Origin: JBAXTE01 sp038240835
GTDB taxonomy: Bacteria > Bacteroidota > Bacteroidia > Bacteroidales > WCHB1-69
DNA length: 9,434 nt
Reading direction: 5' to 3'
NCBI GenBank assembly: GCA_038240835.1
Contig: JBBRGJ010000128.1
Coordinates: 1 to 9,434, forward strand
Part shown: positions 1 through 5,446 of the stretch, in pieces
Layout: each line of letters begins with the position of its first letter
Numbering within the stretch: the stretch's first letter is position 1
Made by a program: the position numbers and the translations under genes
The notes under the pieces: model-generated
What the model was told of the DNA's origin: nothing
What the model saw: only the letters and a program-made list of their open reading frames with translations
Database searches by the model: none

Positions 1-356
1 TAGGCTAATTTGAAGTCTTTGTTGTTTTCTATATGGTTTAGGTTTTTACCTAGACTTAAAATTAGGACGTGAACGCCCTTGCTGAATTGCTAATTGTATT
101 TGAAAACTATTCTTTTTGAAGGCTCGCTCGCTCCTTCAGATCCCACGCGCAGAGGATTGAGCGATTTTTGAAGTTTTAGGGCTACGCAGTGATAGCTTTG
201 CAGGCTTTTCTTTTTTGATAGAGAAAACCATTTTACTTCGAAGAAGCTATTTTGATTGATACTTTTGCCTTGACGCAAAAGTATCCAAAAAGTCAAGAAG
301 GAGCGAATGCATGTTTTCTGGAAATTTCAAATGCAATAAGCAATTCTTTAGCAAGG
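1..356. repeat. Intergenic repeat unit A (left end cut by window)
   Basis: First of about two and a half direct tandem copies of a unit of about 356 bp. It opens with a TAGGCTAATTTGAAGTC motif that recurs at 357 and 946. In order it holds the right part of a long foldback (6-18 pairs with 52-64; 77-105 is the outer right arm), the block GGCTCGCTCGCTCCTTC at 120-136, a block around 150-215, TTTACTTCGAAGAAG, and the hairpin at 258-297. It then leads into the left arm of the next foldback. No reading frame here looks like a protein. The unit boundary is arbitrary: biologically, the hairpin plus the foldback after it may be the real element. Confidence 0.8.
258..297. repeat. Hairpin with loop-to-flank complementarity, copy 1
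   Basis: Perfect 11-bp stem GATACTTTTGC (258-268) / GCAAAAGTATC (275-285) with a six-base loop CTTGAC (269-274). GTCAAG at 292-297, six bases after the stem, is the exact reverse complement of the loop. The arrangement is that of an H-type pseudoknot, or of two mutually exclusive hairpins. It lies directly 5' of the foldback at 297-494. The stem differs from copies 2 and 3 by paired compensatory changes. Confidence 0.8.
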
Positions 357-494
357 TAGGCTAATTTGAAGTCTTTGTTGTTTTCTAAATGACTTTTTGT
401 TTTTTCTTAGACTCCAAATTAGGACGTAAACGCCCTTGCTGAATTGCTAATTGTATTTGAAAACTATTGTTTATGAGGGCTCGCTCGCTCCTTC
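297..494. repeat. Long foldback (cruciform) repeat, copy in unit B
   Basis: Nested inverted repeats fold this stretch back on itself. GAAGGAGCGA (297-306) pairs with TCGCTCCTTC (485-494). 325-346 pairs with 441-462 with two mismatches. AGCAAGG (350-356) pairs with CCTTGCT (434-440). TAATTTGAAGTCT (362-374) pairs with 409-421 with one mismatch. The centre (375-408) is a T-rich loop. That makes roughly 49 base pairs, interrupted by internal loops such as 307-324/463-484 and 357-361/422-433. No coding capacity. It resembles a MITE or foldback element, or an untested structured RNA. Confidence 0.75.
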
Positions 495-572
495 AAGTCC
501 CACGCGCAGAGGATTGAGCGATTTTAGAAGTTTTAGAGCTGCGCAGTGATGGCTTACGCAGGTTTTTCTTTT

Positions 573-806
573 TTAATTAATACTTTTGTTTTGACATCCC
601 GCCTTGCGGGATAAACTCCAGTAACTGTTTTCAAGTCCCGTAGGCGATGCAGTGCGATGCGTTGAGCCTGTCGAAACGAGCCTGGTCGAACTGGACGTAA
701 TGTCGGTAAAAAAAAGATCTAAAACTATACATAAGTGCCGTAGGCGATGCAGTGAGCCCTCCAGTGGAGGATGGATTTGTCGAACTGTACGAAACCTATT
801 AACTAA
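573..806. repeat. Palindrome-rich insertion inside unit B
   Basis: Sequence absent from unit A at the equivalent point. It begins with a truncated copy of the 5' half of the hairpin (TACTTTTGTTTTGAC, 581-595). This runs straight into a tight palindrome ATCCCGC-CTT-GCGGGAT (596-612). Two perfect 17-bp direct repeats CCGTAGGCGATGCAGTG (638-654 and 738-754) follow, exactly 100 bp apart, then the palindrome CCTCCA-G-TGGAGG (758-770). It looks like nested insertion of short REP-like elements. The open frame through 652-873 is not a credible gene. Confidence 0.6.
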
Positions 807-846
807 TAAAGGAAAACCACTTTACTTCGAAGAAACTATTTTGATT

Positions 847-886
847 ATTACTTTTGGCTTGACCCAAAAGTAATCAAAAGGTCAAG
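847..886. repeat. Hairpin with loop-to-flank complementarity, copy 2
   Basis: Perfect 11-bp stem ATTACTTTTGG (847-857) / CCAAAAGTAAT (864-874), loop CTTGAC (858-863), and complementary GTCAAG at 881-886 six bases after the stem. Compared with copy 1, the loop-closing pair is G-C instead of C-G, and the two outermost pairs also changed on both sides. It sits directly 5' of the foldback at 886-1083. Confidence 0.8.
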
Positions 887-1083
887 AAGGAGCGAATGCA
901 TGCTTTTGGGAAATTTCAAATACAATAAGCAATTCTTTAGCAAGGTAGGCTAATTTGAAGTCTTTGTTGTTTTCTAAATGACTTTTTGTTTTTTCTTAGA
1001 CTCCAAATTAGGACGTGAACACCCTTGCTGAATTGCTAATTGTATTTGAAAACTATTGTTTATGAGGGCTCGCTCGCTCCTTC
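886..1083. repeat. Long foldback (cruciform) repeat, copy in unit C
   Basis: Same fold as 297-494. GAAGGAGCGA (886-895) pairs with TCGCTCCTTC (1074-1083). 914-935 pairs with 1030-1051 with one mismatch. AGCAAGG (939-945) pairs with CCTTGCT (1023-1029). TAATTTGAAGTCT (951-963) pairs with 998-1010 with one mismatch. The base difference from the other copy at 922 (A, versus G at 333) restores a pair in the stem. A partial third copy, right half only, lies at 1-136. Confidence 0.75.
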
Positions 1084-1290
1084 AGGGCTGACGCGCAGAG
1101 GATTTGGACTTTCTTTAGAAGATTTAGAGCTACGCAGTGATGGCTTCGCGATCTTTTTGATTTTACAAATCCCAGGAAGGTGACTAAGGCTTTTAGCACT
1201 GAGGGACCTCGAAGTGTCAAAGTCACCTTGAGAAGAAAGTCATTTAACTAAAAAAGGGAAACAACTTTACTTCGAAGATTTTTCATTTGA
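946..1290. repeat. Intergenic repeat unit C, degenerate 3' end
   Basis: Third direct copy. It matches unit B closely to about 1150, then carries a different palindromic insertion (about 1160-1245) at the position where unit B is also interrupted. It resumes with ACTTTACTTCGAAGA at about 1264. Where the other copies have the hairpin, this one has only a decayed version (TTTGATTCTTGCTTTTAAG), so the array ends here, just before the terminator of the aminotransferase gene. Confidence 0.72.
1177..1229. repeat. Palindromic insertion inside unit C
   Basis: Inverted repeat AAGGTGACT (1177-1185) / AGTCACCTT (1221-1229) enclosing a second imperfect palindrome CACTGAGG-GA-CCTCGAAGTG near 1197-1216. 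It occupies the same point of the unit as the insertion in unit B but is unrelated in sequence. No gene. Confidence 0.6.
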
Positions 1291-1346
1291 TTCTTGCTTT
1301 TAAGTTGATATTTGCTGAAGGGGTATGCTTTTGTGAGAAAAAAAGT

Positions 1347-1373
1347 TAAAAAAAAAGGGAGCAGATGCTCCCT
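1347..1373 (-). terminator. Intrinsic terminator of the aminotransferase gene
   Basis: Read on the minus strand, a 7-bp GC-rich hairpin AGGGAGC-ATCT-GCTCCCT (1373-1356) is followed at once by a run of nine T (1356-1348). The stop codon at 1382-1384 lies nine bases upstream of the stem. This is a textbook rho-independent terminator. Confidence 0.88.
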
Positions 1374-1381
1374 CTAATATT

Positions 1382-2692
1382 TTAATGATTTTGTTTGAAC
1401 ATTTTCAAACGACTTTCTAGGTCGGGAAGTTGGCTGTCGTCGACTAACGAGACGCAAGCTCTGATGCCTTCCACGCGTGAACTTCCGGTGATGGATAATG
1501 AGATGGCGCTAATTCCGTAGTACAAAAACTCTTGAATAAGTTGGTCGCCGGTCAATCCTGGATACCCTACCGTAAAGTAGAATCCATCAGCAATCGGCTG
1601 ATCGCCATCAAAATCGTACACAATTTGGAATCCGTTTTCTACAAACATTTTTTTCATGATTGCTGCTTTTTCGCCATACACTTTCACATCATCGATGTAG
1701 TTGTAAAGTCCTTCGTTGCAAGCCTTAAGAATAGCTGCAAGCGCATATTGTGCGGAGTGGGAAGTGCCGGAACTCAAACAATATACACAACCAAAAATTA
1801 ATGCTTTCCCAAAGTTGCTATTGCTAAACTGTTGTTGTAAATCTGGATATTCAGCATCATACAAAGTGTCTGAAATCACCATCAATCCAATACGTTCGCC
1901 CGCATAACTAAATGCTTTGGAACTGGAAATAAAGAGAATGTATTTATCCGTGTAATTCGCTACCGTTGGTTGAAATGGAGCAATGCCTGGTTTAGAAATA
2001 TTTTGACGGAAATCCATTCCAAAGTAAGCCAAATCTTCAATCACTACTACATCATATTTAGTGGCCATTTCGCCAATAATTTGAAGTTCTTCTTCGGTAA
2101 AACAAATCCATGAAGGATTGTTTGGATTCGAATAAAGAATGGAGTGGATGTGACCTTGAGACAGATAACTTTCTAATTTCTCGCGAAGTTTTGCACCTCT
2201 GAAATCATATACGTCAAATGTTTCAAATTTAATATCCAACGCTCTATGTTGCTGTTTTTGCACTGGAAAACCTGGATCGATAAATAAAGTAGTATCCTTC
2301 TTTTTGTTCGCTTTAGACAGCAACATAAATGCAGCAAATCCGCCCATCATCGAACCCACTGTAGGGATGATAGAGTTTGGACTTACGTTGATGTTGATAA
2401 AGTTTTTACAGAATTTCGAAGCTTCTTCTTTCAACTGTGGAATGCCTTCAATGTCTGGATAAAGTGAAGCAACTCCGCTGTTAAGCGCTTTTATTTGAGC
2501 TTCAATTCCAAATTTAGAAGCAGGAATACCTGGAATTCCCATCTCCATACGGACAAATCTTGTCCCAGAAGCATCTTCAATTTGATTGATTAACTTTTTA
2601 ATTTCTCTAATGGAAGATTTCCCGATGTTAGAGAGTTTGCTTTCAGCTATTTTCTGATCAACAATACTGCGATCAATTGGCGTTTTATTCAT
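1382..2692 (-). CDS. Pyridoxal-phosphate-dependent aminotransferase, class I/II (fold type I)
   Basis: Cytosolic PLP enzyme that should move an amino group between an amino acid and a 2-oxo acid; the substrate cannot be told from sequence. Numbered from the ATG at 2692 (436 residues, normal for the family): YPDIEGIPQLKEEASKF at 78-94, a glycine-rich cofactor-phosphate region (GSMMGGF) at about 113-119, NPNNP at 189-193, IEDLAYF with cofactor-binding Asp220 and Tyr223, SSSKAFSYAGERIG at 256-269 with Schiff-base Lys259 and phosphate-binding Arg267, and SSR with the likely substrate-carboxylate Arg406. All key residues are present. A GTG start at 2719 would add nine low-complexity residues (rich in Lys and Asn). 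I prefer the ATG because it follows an A/T-rich Bacteroidota-type leader and the added residues look untranslated. Single-gene unit with its own terminator; hairpin copy 3 lies 30 bases upstream of the ATG. Confidence 0.93.
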   Translation of the reverse strand: MNKTPIDRSIVDQKIAESKLSNIGKSSIREIKKLINQIEDASGTRFVRMEMGIPGIPASKFGIEAQIKALNSGVASLYPDIEGIPQLKEEASKFCKNFININVSPNSIIPTVGSMMGGFAAFMLLSKANKKKDTTLFIDPGFPVQKQQHRALDIKFETFDVYDFRGAKLREKLESYLSQGHIHSILYSNPNNPSWICFTEEELQIIGEMATKYDVVVIEDLAYFGMDFRQNISKPGIAPFQPTVANYTDKYILFISSSKAFSYAGERIGLMVISDTLYDAEYPDLQQQFSNSNFGKALIFGCVYCLSSGTSHSAQYALAAILKACNEGLYNYIDDVKVYGEKAAIMKKMFVENGFQIVYDFDGDQPIADGFYFTVGYPGLTGDQLIQEFLYYGISAISLSITGSSRVEGIRACVSLVDDSQLPDLESRLKMFKQNH

Positions 2693-2721
2693 ATTTATAT
2701 TATTGTTTTTTTTAATCACAC

Positions 2722-2764
2722 TTTACTTTTGTCTTGAAACAAAAGTAAAACAAAAATTCAAGAC
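2722..2764. repeat. Hairpin with loop-to-flank complementarity, copy 3
   Basis: Perfect 11-bp stem TTTACTTTTGT (2722-2732) / ACAAAAGTAAA (2739-2749), with loop CTTGAA (2733-2738). TTCAAG at 2757-2762 complements this changed loop, and the match extends to GTCTTGAA (2731-2738) / TTCAAGAC (2757-2764). It lies just upstream of the minus-strand aminotransferase gene and just left of the inverted repeat 2781-2974. CAAAAGTA at 2740-2747 reads TACTTTTG on the minus strand, a match to the Bacteroidota -7 box. Confidence 0.8.
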
Positions 2765-2773
2765 TTCGCCAAA
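2740..2773 (-). promoter_or_regulatory. Possible promoter of the aminotransferase gene
   Basis: On the minus strand TACTTTTG (2747-2740) fits the Bacteroidota -7 consensus TAnnTTTG, with TTTG (2773-2770) 22 bases upstream as a possible -33 element. The spacing is slightly long. The -7 box is the 3' arm of hairpin copy 3, so the match may be a by-product of that repeat. Confidence 0.4.
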
Positions 2774-2780
2774 AAAGCTA

Positions 2781-2974
2781 AAAAAGAGATCATTTTATGG
2801 CGCGAGCCAAGTCATTAAACTTACGGAAGTAATTTTATTCACAGGACGGATTGTTCTGTCCTTGATCTATTTTCTTCATCTCACCCGCCTCGCTAATCCC
2901 CGAATATAAAGTTTCTAAATCGCATTTTGATTACACTTGATATTCGAGGGCAGGCCGTAAAATCATCTCTTTTT
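2781..2974. repeat. 194-bp region bounded by 21-bp imperfect inverted repeats
   Basis: 2781-2801 and 2954-2974 are reverse complements of each other with two mismatches (AAAAAGAGAT-n-ATTTTA-n-GGC type). Inside are AGGAC/GTCCT around 2842-2860 and CGAATAT/ATATTCG near 2900-2946. The plus-strand frame over 2703-2909 has no recognisable protein features. With hairpin copy 3 on its left, the arrangement (hairpin, then inverted-repeat element) repeats that of 258-494 and 847-1083 with unrelated sequence. Confidence 0.6.
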
Positions 2975-3204
2975 AATACGAGAATGTTTTATTATTAATC
3001 GGTCGTATTGAGCTCGTCCCAAAAAGTGGGACTCGGTTCTTAACGCTATTTTGACAAGGTCGGTGCGAGATAGCAATGTTTTGAAATTTTATATACATTA
3101 AGTTTAGCGAAATGACTATAAGTGTAAACACTTTAGATAAAGCATATTAATTAATATTTTGAGTTTTTTTTTAATGATTGGAAAATTGTTCTTTAAAAAT
3201 AAAT
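2975..3204. other. Intergenic DNA with small palindromes, no gene
   Basis: Contains AATACGA (2975-2981) / TCGTATT (3003-3009) and the hairpin GTCCCA (3016-3021) / TGGGAC (3027-3032). From about 3040 to 3204 I see nothing beyond AT-rich sequence downstream of the membrane-protein gene. No convincing terminator for that gene is visible. Confidence 0.5.
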
Positions 3205-3909
3205 CTATGCTGGTTTCTGATTTCCTTTGCTTGAGGCAATGGCTAATATCACACCTAATGCAATTCCTAAGGCTGCAGCAAATAATACTCGATACTCTTC
3301 GGGTAATATAAAGGTGATGGTGTGCGCTGGTATCCAGAAAAGTGGAATGGTGCGTTTGAACACGAAACTCCATTGCACGCCCCAGTTCATTTGCGAAATA
3401 TTCTCGCGCATTTTTATTGGGGTAATAAGTGCCGAAAGTTTCCCTTTATTTTGAGCAATATGCATGTCGGTAATTTTGTGAAATGTCATCATAATTGGCG
3501 CATAAATGGTGTTCATAAATGCACTAATACAAAAAGCAACCAAAAGTTTTCCGGCAGAAAACCCAGGAGAAGTAAAGGCCTCTTTGGCGCCTTCCCAATC
3601 CATTTTTGTCAGAAAATTTAGCGTACCTGCGGTGAAGATATCAAACGATAATTTGATGGTAAATCCGAGCAATCCCCAGATTACAGCACGAGGTATTAAT
3701 CCGAAGCCTTTTGGCAAATAATTACCTGTACGAATACGTGCACCCAATGTCTCGCCAAAAGTAGCTAATAATGCGAATTTCACAAAACTCATCAACATTC
3801 CATGCTCTTTGCTAAGTTTCTCAAAACCAGCAAACAAAGATGGAAAAATAAAAAATGGTGCAAAAAACAATATAAATCCTACAAATACAAATAAATCCTT
3901 CTTTTTCAT
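3205..3909 (-). CDS. Multi-pass inner-membrane protein, possibly Mpv17/PMP22-like
   Basis: 234 residues with about six hydrophobic segments, at roughly 6-25, 38-56, 72-94, 119-141, 183-202 and 206-225, so an integral membrane protein. The C-terminal part (conserved-looking WSFVFKRTIPLFWIPAHTITF at about 180-200, then LPEEYRVLFAA and a last helix) recalls the eukaryotic Mpv17/PMP22 family and bacterial proteins annotated that way. I base this on general resemblance only, without an alignment. No transport or catalytic motif is seen and the function is unknown. The ATG at 3909 directly follows AAAAAAGG and lies about 50 bases from a consensus promoter. It ends with TAG and is transcribed alone, divergently from the nuclease gene. 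Confidence 0.8.
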   Translation of the reverse strand: MKKKDLFVFVGFILFFAPFFIFPSLFAGFEKLSKEHGMLMSFVKFALLATFGETLGARIRTGNYLPKGFGLIPRAVIWGLLGFTIKLSFDIFTAGTLNFLTKMDWEGAKEAFTSPGFSAGKLLVAFCISAFMNTIYAPIMMTFHKITDMHIAQNKGKLSALITPIKMRENISQMNWGVQWSFVFKRTIPLFWIPAHTITFILPEEYRVLFAAALGIALGVILAIASSKGNQKPA

Positions 3910-3960
3910 CCTTTTTTGATTAATCTCTGTAACTTAACTACGACCGTTTATAATTTTTGA

Positions 3961-3992
3961 CAAACCTACATTATTTTATCGAATTACGCAAA
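3961..3992 (-). promoter_or_regulatory. Bacteroidota-type promoter for the membrane protein
   Basis: On the minus strand TTTG (3992-3989), a 20-base spacer and TAGGTTTG (3968-3961) match the -33/-7 consensus TTTG...TAnnTTTG with standard spacing. Transcription would start near 3954, giving a leader of about 45 bases before the ATG at 3909. A small palindrome GCAAA-T-TTTGC (3988-3998) overlaps the -33 element and could be an operator. Confidence 0.65.
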
Positions 3993-3998
3993 TTTTGC

Positions 3999-4328
3999 CT
4001 CCCATTTTTAGAAAGATTAAGAGTAGAAATATTCAACCTTTTCACATAGTTTTAAATCGGCAAGGAAATTCTATTACAAAGCCAATCTACCCTTCATTTT
4101 AAGCAATGTTCAAAATTCCGAATTAGCACTTGGACCTCTTTTGTTTCATCTGGTTTATTGAGTTTTCTAATGCTACGTTGTTTATTTCGGAAATGTCTCG
4201 AATATTCTGATAAATTCTATTTGGGAATCTCGGGAATTTGTGATCGCTTTGGAGAAGAAATTACCCTACTACAACTCCAATCCAATTAGAGTTGTGAGAT
4301 TTTCAAAAACCACTTAATAAATCATATT
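3999..4328. other. Intergenic DNA between divergent genes, no gene recognised
   Basis: About 330 bases with no supported coding region. The only structure seen is an imperfect hairpin, CAACTCCAAT (4272-4281) / ATTAGAGTTG (4285-4294), with one mismatch and no T-run behind it. A 39-codon frame at 4170-4289 (open for 78 codons) resembles nothing I know. No clear TAnnTTTG box for the plus-strand nuclease gene was found. Confidence 0.5.
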
Positions 4329-5357
4329 ATGAACACGAACATTTAATCAAATTACTTCTCATTTCTTTCAGAAATTAAAAAGCGAATCCGAGACGCTCAA
4401 TATACGGCGTTAAAAGCTGTTAACAAAGAACAAATTCAATTAAATTGGGATTTGGGCAAAATGATTGTCGAAAAACAGGAACAATTAGGTTGGGGAAAAT
4501 CCGTTGTTGAACAGCTATCGAAAGATTTGCAAGAAGAATTTCCAGGACAAATAGGCTGGTCGTCTCGTAACTTATGGAGAATGAGACAATTTTATTATGA
4601 ATATCGTCAAAATGCATTTCTGCCACCAATGGTGGCAGAAATAGGCTGGACTCATAATTATATCATACTTGAAAAATGCAAAGACGATTTGCAACGAGAA
4701 TTTTATATCCAAATGACTAAAAAGTACGGCTGGACTAAAGATGTTTTGATTCACCAAATAGATGGTAATTCTTATATGTTGTACATGACAAATCAAACTA
4801 ATTTTGAACAAACTTTGCCAGAGAAATATCGTAATCAGGCAGTTTTGGCTGTTAAGGACGAATACCAATTTGATTTTTTGGATTTAGCCGAGAATCATTC
4901 GGAGCGGGAATTGGAAAATGCCTTGATAAACAATGTCCGTAAGTTTTTGGTTGAGATGGGGGGAGAACTTAGCTTTATTGGGAATCAGTATAAATTAACA
5001 GAAAGTGGTGACGAATATTTTGTCGATTTACTTTTATACCATCGTAGACTCAGGTCCATTGTGGCTATAGAATTAAAAATTGGAGATTTTATTCCTGAAT
5101 ATGCAGGGAAAATGCAGTTTTATCTAAACCTAATAAATGACACGGTTAAACTGCCGGATGAAAATCCAAGTATTGGCATCATCATTTGCAAATCGAAAAA
5201 GCGAACAAGAGTTGAATACGCTTTGAAAAACACAAATCAACCGATTGGAATTTCCACTTACAATATCACACAAACACTTCCCAAAGAGCTTGTGGGACTT
5301 TTGCCATCACCGAAAACCATTGCTAAAAACATAAAATTAATCAATATTAATGATTAA
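4329..5357 (+). CDS. PDDEXK nuclease-domain protein (DUF1016/YhcG family), interrupted at codon 6
   Basis: Predicted DNA nuclease of the DUF1016 (YhcG) family: an N-terminal winged-helix-like DUF1016 domain, then a PDDEXK-type nuclease core. Family features in order: EIKKRIRDAQYTALKAVNK, WDLGKMIVEKQ, GWGKSVVEQLSKDL, NLWRMRQFY, EIGWTHNYIILEKCKDD, HSERELENALI, then the core with Asp233 (FVDLLLYH), Glu248 and Lys250 (IELK) and Gln263 (KMQFY), counting codons from the ATG at 4329. The reading frame starts MNTNI, then TAA at 4344-4346, then runs without interruption for 336 codons, and homology clearly extends upstream of any ATG-started frame (first internal ATG 4461). As written, only starts at TTG 4452 or ATG 4461 are available, losing about 41 conserved residues. 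So it is either a fresh pseudogene, a truncated product, or a sequencing error. Stands alone: no restriction-modification or toxin-antitoxin partner nearby. Confidence 0.85.
4344..4346 (+). other. In-frame TAA at codon 6 of the DUF1016 gene
   Basis: ATG-AAC-ACG-AAC-ATT-TAA-TCA: same frame as the conserved protein that follows. One base change from CAA, AAA, GAA or TTA would create it. TAA is a true stop elsewhere in this window (end of the aminotransferase and of both secreted-protein genes), so recoding is unlikely. Confidence 0.85.
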
Positions 5358-5390
5358 ATCTTGAATCTATTTAAAAGTTAGGCCATTGCA

Positions 5391-5424
5391 AATAATAAAA
5401 AAGTCGTCCAATTACGAACGACTT
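5391..5424 (-). terminator. Terminator downstream of the S74/T9SS operon
   Basis: On the minus strand AAGTCGT (5424-5418), a 10-base loop and ACGACTT (5407-5401) form a 7-bp stem, followed by TTTTATTATT (5400-5391). It lies 22 bases after the stop codon at 5447-5449. In the plus direction there is no comparable T-run, so it serves the convergent nuclease gene poorly. Confidence 0.7.
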
Positions 5425-5446
5425 AATATTAATCAACAATGGCTAT

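Larger units (their letters stand above)
357..945. repeat. Intergenic repeat unit B, with internal insertion
   Basis: Second direct copy of the unit. Bases 334-427 are identical to 923-1016 (94 bases, constant offset of 589), and 433-495 is identical to 1022-1084, so copies B and C diverged recently or are kept alike. Unit B is about 233 bp longer than A because foreign palindromic sequence lies between about 573 and 806. After it the unit resumes with GGAAAACCACTTTACTTCGAAGA and the hairpin at 847-886. No gene is supported inside it. Confidence 0.82.

Noticed and set aside
90..296. 68-codon minus-strand open frame in the repeat array
   Set aside because: It lies across foldback arm, spacer and hairpin, has no protein-like pattern, and its counterpart in units B and C is not conserved as a frame.
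652..873. 73-codon plus-strand open frame in the repeat array
   Set aside because: It is made of short direct repeats, palindromes and hairpin copy 2; nothing suggests translation.
1..1290. CRISPR array or retron non-coding RNA
   Set aside because: Repeat units are about 356-589 bp with similar, not unique, intervening sequence, and no cas or reverse-transcriptase gene is present. Long foldbacks alone are not enough for a retron call.
2693..2719. GTG at 2719 as start of the aminotransferase
   Set aside because: Adds nine Asn/Lys/Ile-rich residues read from A-rich leader DNA; ATG at 2692 gives a normal family length. The GTG cannot be fully excluded.
2703..2909. 68-codon plus-strand open frame
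   Set aside because: It starts inside the 5' end of the aminotransferase leader and runs through the hairpin and inverted repeats; composition is explained by the repeats.
3116..3373. 85-codon minus-strand open frame overlapping the membrane-protein gene
   Set aside because: Out-of-frame shadow of a well supported gene with its own promoter; low-complexity C-terminus from intergenic DNA.
4170..4289. 39-codon plus-strand frame before the nuclease gene
   Set aside because: No recognisable family and no promoter or leader; the longer open frame around it (from 4056) is equally featureless.
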